Origin: Saccoglossus kowalevskii
Lineage: Eukaryota; Hemichordata; Enteropneusta; Harrimaniidae
Length of the DNA stretch: 64,000 nt
NCBI RefSeq assembly: GCF_000003605.2
Contig: NW_003154744.1
Span: 66,109-130,108 of the forward strand
Direction of reading: 5' to 3'
Below are positions 61,501 to 64,000 of the stretch, piece after piece. The notes beneath the pieces are model-generated. The model was not told the DNA's origin and made no database searches. It saw only the letters and a program-made list of their open reading frames with translations. Both the position numbers and the translations under genes were made by a program. The stretch's first letter is position 1, and each line of letters opens with the position of its first letter.

Positions 61501-62742
61501 ATACTAATGCTATAACATATGGGTAGACACTATTAATAATACTTACCGTTTGTACAACCACAAAGGACGGTAAATGCGTATACTAATATTTTACAATTAT
61601 TTTTTTATGTGTGTGTGTGAGTTAATAACGTGGATGAAATTTTATCGAGCATGCATGCAAAGAAAAAGTCGCGCACCACTCAGCACCCATGTAAGTACGG
61701 CTTAATTAAAAAAAGAAACACATTAATATTGTTTCTATTATAGTAATTTCTAGTTGCATGTCAATTTCTATTTTCCGGCGGTATTATCAGAACGGAAGCA
61801 TATGTGAATAAACTGAGGTATGACAGATTTCATGAACACGACTGACTCCATTAGGCATTGAATTTCGAACTATCGTTTGAATAGCTTGATCAGTTTACCA
61901 TAATTGACATTAAGTGGTTGAGTAATTCGTGTTGTGTATACTGACTGGATAGATATGTGTTGACAACTCCACAGTCAAGCGACGATCTGGGGATACGGAG
62001 AGCTGTCTTACAAGCGGTCATGCTAAGAATATTGGCCGGATACAAACGAGGTGGGTCCTATCTATATTCATGTCTACTCGTCTAATTAGAAAAGTACATG
62101 TAGTAAGACTGTGTTGTTTTCTCATCCCTAGGAACAGCATGCCAGCATATTACGAATAACACTCGTTAATTCCCGCCCGCTCGTGCCTGGCATCGCCGCA
62201 TTTGGCCGCCGTCCGCAGCAGCTGCCCGGCATCGCCGTGTTTTGCGCCATACGTCCCCGCATATGAGATATCAGACCGTAGCTAATACACTGCATACACC
62301 GAGTGGTCTGCATCGCGCTTAATACGAGTCCAAGATGACCCAGCGCTGGAATATTTTGCTTACAGCGAGCCGATTATAATACGTAGTGATAACACCATGA
62401 CAAAGATGAGGAATGGGTCTTATGTATAGTTTGTGTTCCTTACATTTGTACAATCGTTATGCCTCACTAAACTGGTTACATACTCTACTAATTCACTTAA
62501 CCGGCACTATAGTTTACATATAAGGCGAATGCTAGATCTTTTTGAGATCCCAAATATAGCACAGTGTTAACACTTCACAGTGACTTCAATTCATAAACTT
62601 GTCACTTGCTCTGTAATTTAAACGCGAAGTACAATAACATATGCGCCGGTACCAGCATCTCAAATGAAAATGGCAAAAAATAACACGTATACTCACCAAA
62701 GAGAAATGGAAAGAGAATTAGCGGCACAATGACGGAGTACAT
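18985..62742 (-). CDS. Nicotinic acetylcholine receptor alpha-type subunit, six coding exons
   Basis: Cation-selective pentameric Cys-loop channel subunit of the plasma membrane. Exons in reading order: 62697-62742, 40322-40464, 27778-27822, 23560-23669, 22645-23177 and 18985-19583. They sum to 1476 nt, 491 codons plus TAA. Residues 1-16 form a signal peptide. W75 is the loop D Trp, and C148-C162 is the Cys-loop with exactly 13 residues between. W169 is the loop B Trp. Loop C has Y209 and vicinal C211-C212, marking an alpha subunit. M1 spans about 230-251 and M2 about 260-281 (E259 at -1', L269 at 9', V273 at 13', E280 at 20'), M3 about 294-317, M4 about 455-478. The 45-nt and 110-nt exons match vertebrate exons 3 and 4. 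Spacing after the vicinal cysteines resembles alpha7/alpha9-type subunits. F113 and F216 replace the usual loop A and loop C tyrosines. Assignment of exon 1 is the weakest link. Confidence 0.88.
19935..21330 (+). mobile_element. Long head-repeats-tail element, copy 2 (contains an N gap)
   Basis: It shares the head AGTATTGGAGACACA (about 19961), diverged tandem units of 150-170 bp, an ACAC/AGAC microsatellite (21238-21278) and a tail hairpin at 21298-21312 (ATGTGC, TTC loop, GCACAT). It lies in the nAChR intron between exons 5 and 6. The architecture resembles the DINE/HINE/pearl class of Helentron-related elements; that classification is inference. Confidence 0.75.
20490..20539. other. Assembly gap (50 N)
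   Basis: A run of exactly 50 N inside the tandem-unit repeat element at 19935-21330, probably a placeholder gap. Confidence 1.
21485..21647 (-). mobile_element. TTAA-flanked MITE, family 1, copy B
   Basis: Reverse orientation relative to 17191-17357. TTAA at both ends, with inverted terminal text TCGTCACCTGCGCA at the left and TGCGCAGGTGACGA at the right. It lies in the last nAChR intron. Confidence 0.8.
22422..22546. mobile_element. TTAA-flanked MITE, family 2, short copy
   Basis: 125 bp with terminal inverted repeats AGGGCGGTGGTCGTCTCGC and GCACGACGACTACCGCCCT. Right flank is TTAA, left flank TTAT. It lies in the last nAChR intron. Confidence 0.8.
22645..23177 (-). CDS. nAChR exon 5, Cys-loop through M2
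   Basis: Acceptor TTTCCTCCACAG, donor GTGAGT; 533 nt. It encodes the Cys-loop (CGIDATYFPFDEQEC), loop B (ASWSYD), loop C (YVCCDDPFPDITY), M1 (FYIFNIIFPSFLACVLVAV) and the pore helix M2. An NKS glycosylation sequon is at residues 182-184 in the extracellular domain, and an additional cysteine (C146) precedes the Cys-loop. Confidence 0.97.
23560..23669 (-). CDS. nAChR exon 4, 110 nt
   Basis: Acceptor TTCATCAATAG, donor GTAAGC; 110 nt, the classical exon 4 length, phase 0 in and phase 2 out. It begins RWTDEYLSWD and ends VEIWQPDITLFG, containing the WxPD signature. The loop A tyrosine expected after TL is phenylalanine (F113). Confidence 0.96.
23730..24008 (+). mobile_element. TTAA-flanked MITE, family 2, right end truncated
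   Basis: It begins after TTAA with AGGGCGGCGGTCGTCGCGCC. The interior shares GGACTCATA, AACAAAGATGG and AGAAGAGCGCATTGGATTGT with the copy at 27180-27477. The right inverted repeat is lost after GTCGCAGATGCG. Confidence 0.75.
24009..27175. other. nAChR intron 3, mostly unrecognised sequence
   Basis: One CTCF-like motif at 24173-24188 and several hydrophobic but unsupported frames (24977-25165 and 25646-25885, minus strand). Nothing else identified. Confidence 0.4.
24173..24188 (-). promoter_or_regulatory. CTCF-like motif in nAChR intron 3
   Basis: The minus strand reads GCCGCAAGAGGGCGGT, again the CTCF core form and the same orientation as the two intergenic motifs. Confidence 0.4.
27180..27477 (+). 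mobile_element. TTAA-flanked MITE, family 2, full copy
   Basis: 298 bp between TTAA at 27176-27179 and 27478-27481. Ends are AGCGCGGTAGTCGTCGCGCC and GGCGCGACGACTACCACCCT. It lies in nAChR intron 3, about 300 bases from exon 3, and has no coding capacity. Confidence 0.85.
27778..27822 (-). CDS. nAChR exon 3, 45 nt
   Basis: Acceptor TGTTTACAG, donor GTGAGT; exactly 15 codons, the classical nicotinic receptor exon 3. It encodes DEKNQIIMIKCWLSQ, with the loop D tryptophan as W75. Confidence 0.96.
27823..28958. other. nAChR intron 2, near part
   Basis: No exon or clear repeat. 28540-28780 is enriched in GATGA/AATGG-type trinucleotides with no regular period. Confidence 0.4.
28959..29215. repeat. 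Minisatellite, 17-19 bp unit
   Basis: About 14 head-to-tail units of the form CCAACTCTCGTCTGAGTG, with variants lacking two bases (AAACTCTCGTCTGAGTG). It lies in nAChR intron 2. Units diverge towards the right end. Confidence 0.9.
29216..31154. other. nAChR intron 2, unrecognised sequence
   Basis: The only item seen is a fragment of the TACTGTA-ended MITE family at about 30340-30390. No supported exon. Confidence 0.4.
31155..31774. mobile_element. Inverted-repeat element, about 620 bp, CCCGGGG ends
   Basis: Left end CCCCGGGGGTCACTCTATAT and later CCATGTGCGTTCT; right end AGAACGCACATGG and later TAGAGTGACCCCGGGG. Together they form an imperfect terminal inverted repeat of about 45 bp. CCCGGGG next to GTCACTCT/AGAGTGAC may be a 7-8 bp target duplication, but the palindrome makes this undecidable. 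The interior has repeated CAATAGGGGG and TAGGCCCC motifs and no transposase frame. Confidence 0.75.
31775..35811. other. nAChR intron 2, unrecognised sequence
   Basis: AT-rich, with an AAAAC microsatellite at 32565-32589. No exon, RNA gene or other repeat that I can support. Confidence 0.4.
35812..37590 (+). mobile_element. Decayed non-LTR retrotransposon, RT and C-terminal part
   Basis: A 5'-truncated LINE remnant read on the plus strand through several stops and shifts. At 35819-35833 it encodes LYADD, the reverse-transcriptase catalytic box. Then come FGKCSGLRLNRNKTEALLM, GIFVTYNEKLFISENFNSTL, FVYVSTMISTPKTIIKAI, an IWKGCDRVKRT-type segment and LNMVEIECFLKAQIMKWVLR. Near the end CSFCHVNEETLHYLFVSCHF gives the Cys-Cys-His-Cys motif found after the RT domain in many LINEs, followed by LWELVQEQF. 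A 240-base AT-rich insert with an AAT microsatellite (36240-36480) splits it. The clade cannot be named; an L1/Tx1-like form is a guess. It is not functional. Confidence 0.85.
36402..36440. repeat. AAT microsatellite
   Basis: Repeated AAT units with one AGT interruption, inside the retrotransposon remnant, followed by a short AT run. Confidence 0.9.
37591..40321. other. nAChR intron 2, far part
   Basis: No exon recognised. A TGCGCATGCG sequence at about 38727 resembles an NRF1 site but stands alone. Confidence 0.35.
40322..40464 (-). CDS. nAChR exon 2, N-terminal helix and first beta strands
   Basis: Acceptor TTCCTAG, donor GTAAGA; 143 nt, phase 1 in and phase 0 out. It encodes EVYLSDEGAALVRDLLDKYP (the N-terminal helix), then PVVVTHRLTPIQMIDM, the beta1 strand region that runs into exon 3. 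Confidence 0.92.
40912..40921. promoter_or_regulatory. GTCACGTGAC palindrome (E-box/CLEAR type)
   Basis: A perfect 10-base palindrome, extended to AGTCACGTGACT, matching the site bound by USF and MITF/TFE basic helix-loop-helix factors. It lies 450 bases upstream of exon 2 in intron 1. Confidence 0.35.
45955..45964. promoter_or_regulatory. GTCACGTGAC palindrome (E-box/CLEAR type)
   Basis: Second perfect copy in intron 1, again extended to AGTCACGTGACT. Confidence 0.3.
48133..49591 (+). mobile_element. Hairpin-terminated element with tandem core, near full length
   Basis: The head (48133-48357) matches the inverted copy at 300-541. The core after the N gap has 150-bp-scale units repeating AACAAGATGGCTGCCAGTCG (about 48945, 49230, 49375), with GGAC-rich microsatellite at 49080-49130 and 49508-49545. 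The tail is a strong hairpin at 49557-49591: a 10-bp stem AGTCCCCGTT/AACGGGGACT, then CGGAC/GTCCG around a TTC loop. AGTCCCCGTT also occurs in the head (48159-48168), so head and tail form a short terminal inverted repeat that overlaps the hairpin stem. This layout is known from Helentron-type non-autonomous elements. No coding capacity is seen, but 587 bases are unknown. Confidence 0.7.
48358..48944. other. Assembly gap (587 N)
   Basis: A run of N inside the tandem core of the hairpin-ended element. Frames called across it are meaningless. Confidence 1.
49592..50984. other. nAChR intron 1, unrecognised sequence
   Basis: No exon or defined repeat apart from the E-box palindrome at 49651-49660. 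Confidence 0.4.
49651..49660. promoter_or_regulatory. GTCACGTGAC palindrome (E-box/CLEAR type)
   Basis: Third perfect copy in intron 1, just past the hairpin-ended element; flanks differ from the other two. Confidence 0.3.
50985..51163 (-). pseudogene. MA-helix/M4 fragment of a second Cys-loop receptor (terminal exon or relic)
   Basis: An open frame on the minus strand ends in TAG at 50985-50987. It reads VITKILENMHEDSAAG, a short linker, then ARRCDRVLSGCILFGVLVIT, a hydrophobic LILYIF stretch and a 16-residue tail. The layout (amphipathic MA helix, a basic-Asp-Arg turn, then one membrane helix and a short tail) is that of the last exon of nicotinic-type subunits and parallels ARIMDRSFF in the gene ending at 18985. 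No good polypyrimidine acceptor precedes it: an AG at about 51164-51165 is the best candidate, and the frame is closed by TGA just upstream at about 51203. It may be the last exon of a paralogue whose other exons lie to the right, or a decayed duplicate inside intron 1. No M1-M3 exon was recognised between 51.2 kb and 64 kb. Confidence 0.45.
51204..54589. other. nAChR intron 1 or space upstream of a second receptor's last exon
   Basis: Searched for further receptor exons on the minus strand (Cys-loop FPFD, WTD, M1-M3) and saw none. An AT dinucleotide microsatellite is at 52657-52678. Confidence 0.4.
52657..52678. repeat. AT microsatellite
   Basis: Uninterrupted alternating TA dinucleotides, about 11 units. 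Confidence 0.9.
54590..54960. repeat. Decayed minisatellite, about 21-25 bp unit
   Basis: Recurring text of the form TTATATAGTCTCGTCTTTGTG with many substitutions: for example TTTATAGTCTCGTCCTTGAG, ATGACCCAGTCTTTGTGTTG and ATTTAGCTCCGTCTTTGAG. Spacing is irregular. Confidence 0.6.
54961..58798. other. nAChR intron 1, unrecognised sequence
   Basis: Very AT-rich with scattered T runs. A 104-codon minus-strand frame at 58088-58402 has no motif I recognise and no splice support. Nothing else identified. Confidence 0.35.
58799..58939 (+). mobile_element. TTAA-flanked MITE, family 1, copy C, right end lost
   Basis: It starts TTAA-AGCGGGGG and keeps both TCGTCACCTGCGCATG and TGCGCAGGTGACGA, but the right CCCCCGCT-TTAA is missing. 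It lies in nAChR intron 1. Confidence 0.75.
58940..59689. other. Unsupported open frame and unrecognised sequence
   Basis: The longest plain frame in this part runs on the plus strand to a stop at 59391; its first ATG begins MARWLSHLNVTQTTGNYSAH. It is His- and Phe-rich, with no recognised domain, and overlaps no known gene. It may be chance. Confidence 0.2.
59690..60450. repeat. Decayed satellite of CGTAACG/ACGACATACACA motifs
   Basis: Across about 760 bases the motifs ATACGTAACG, ACGACATACACA, GCGGGACGATA and CCAATAAACGTAACG recur in similar order with heavy divergence. It is much richer in CG dinucleotides than its surroundings. Frames on both strands (up to 135 codons) are by-products. 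Confidence 0.65.
60451..62696. other. nAChR intron 1, part next to exon 1
   Basis: No certain exon. A GC-rich patch at about 62170-62270 contains two copies of a GGCATCGCCG segment. A 35-base stretch at 61548-61582 (minus strand) has an AG before it and a GTAAGT after it and could be a small exon, but its frame is not supported. Confidence 0.35.
62697..62742 (-). CDS. Candidate receptor exon 1: start codon and signal peptide
   Basis: On the minus strand an ATG at 62742 opens MYSVIVPLILFPFLF and one further base, followed by the donor GTGAGT. The peptide is a hydrophobic signal sequence. The exon ends in phase 1, the conserved phase of the first intron of nicotinic receptor genes, and matches exon 2 at 40464 exactly (G joined to GT makes Gly16). 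It lies 22 kb upstream of exon 2, and an M4-like piece near 51 kb lies between, so it could instead start a second receptor gene. Confidence 0.6.
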
Positions 62743-64000
62743 CTTTAAAGTCCCATCGATATGTTACCGTCTTAAGTTAGCAACCCGTGTCGTGCTGGAG
62801 TTAATCTACCGCCGTGATTGTAAATGAGTATTGGACCTTGAATAGGAAGCCAAAAAAAACGTCATGTGTTAGTATACAGCTACAACCACTACCACAGCGC
62901 ACGGTCGTAATGATGAATTGCGGACCCTCTAACCTAATGGAAATAATTCACAGTCGTCTCGGACTGTTCGGCTTCGCGGAGTATCGGCAGATCAGTGTAA
63001 GCTATCCGGTAACTAGCTTAATATTCTGAAATATATATGGTCAATATATATAAGTTTATACATATGTGAATAGTTTTTTAAATGTAGAATGGGGACGTTG
63101 AGTCAATACTGACCCCGGACGTTCAAATACAGTTTAGTTCTGTCAAGTTGTATTACACTTGCAAGCTCGTATTTTTATGACCTGCCAGATATTACCTGTG
63201 GGATCTTAGTAATAACAATTTATTCTTGAATCTACTCGTTTATGCATGAACGTATTTAGTAGCTATGACAACAGATTTGCGGAAATAATACTGATGGCAG
63301 GCACGAGTGCGTTCAACACAACAAAAAGTAAAAGTTAAATGAAATAAACATGATAAATCTTGGTGTTCTCATGTGACCAATGCCACTTATTTTAACGGCT
63401 TCTGTTAGATAAAACAGCTCCGCTACATGTAATTTAAATCCATACGTGACAAAACAAATATATATGTTTGACAGTCGATGATTGACAGTTAAGTTAAACT
63501 TCGGTAGAAATTATAATTGATAATAATGAAAACACATTTTGAAATAATTCAAATTTGAATTTGTATAAGTGTATATCGATATACGTTTGTGAAATAAATC
63601 ATACATGGAACCACTTAAGGTACATAAATGGCAATGGATTTGAGAAGGATATATTATAATTAATTAAAAATATCATCTTGATCCCAAATTTGCAAATAAA
63701 ACTTCTAAAAACAAAAATCACAAATATAATCATTAGATTAGTAAATATAAATATTAGTAAGTTTTGAGAATAAGTTAAATATTGGTTTGACCAAAAAATA
63801 ACATATAAAAGAAAATCAGAGAAATTAGCGTCAAAAAGCTGACATTAGTATGGACAATTTTGCTCGACCGTTTTGGTCAGAAAACATAAAATCACCGCAT
63901 TGGATTCAACGAAATCTAATTTACAGGTTGTACAGTCAGTTGGGATATGTGCTGACATATGAACACAAAGTCGGGAGAATATAGCTTCGAGGTAAACAGC
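62743..64000. other. Region upstream of the receptor start codon
   Basis: It should hold the 5' UTR and promoter if 62697-62742 is the first coding exon. No convincing TATA or initiator was identified. A 71-codon plus-strand frame at 62814-63029 has no recognised motif. Confidence 0.35.

Overview
The window is a piece of an animal nuclear genome from a draft assembly (two runs of N, 20490-20539 and 48358-48944). Two spliced protein-coding genes face each other tail to tail, with long AT-rich introns and many non-autonomous mobile elements. Conserved acetylcholine-receptor exon sizes, a PWWP3/MUM1-type gene, TTAA- and TWA-flanked MITEs and hairpin-ended elements with central tandem repeats fit a marine invertebrate (for example a lophotrochozoan, hemichordate or lancelet). 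The sequence alone does not settle which.

1-8.5 kb, plus strand: the last seven recognisable exons (2576-8493, 258 codons plus stop, all phases consistent) of a gene whose C-terminal region resembles PWWP3A/PWWP3B (MUM1 family). The upstream part, including any PWWP domain, lies off the left edge. Its introns carry two Harbinger-like MITEs and an inverted pair of another MITE that brackets one exon. 8.5-19 kb is the shared downstream intergenic region. It holds a three-unit tandem repeat, a long head-repeats-tail element and two CTCF-like motifs.

19-62.7 kb, minus strand: a nicotinic acetylcholine receptor alpha-type subunit, reconstructed as six coding exons that sum to 1476 nt (491 codons plus stop) in one frame. 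It has a Cys-loop, vicinal cysteines, four membrane segments, the classical 45-nt and 110-nt exons, and a phase-matched signal-peptide exon at 62697-62742. Inside its 22-kb first intron lies a piece that looks like the MA-helix/M4 terminal exon of a second receptor gene (about 50985-51163). This leaves open whether the signal-peptide exon belongs to the first receptor or to a neighbouring paralogue.

The introns contain a decayed non-LTR retrotransposon (35.8-37.6 kb), two TTAA-flanked MITE families, a CCCGGGG-ended inverted-repeat element (31.2-31.8 kb), a nearly complete hairpin-terminated element (48.1-49.6 kb) whose inverted partner forms the first 540 bases of the window, and several decayed minisatellites. 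No bacterial-type system, CRISPR array, rRNA or convincing tRNA was seen. I found no clear case for a wholly new biological system. The strongest leads are the receptor's two Tyr-to-Phe changes, the second M4-like exon, the MITE-bracketed exon and the hairpin-ended repeat families.
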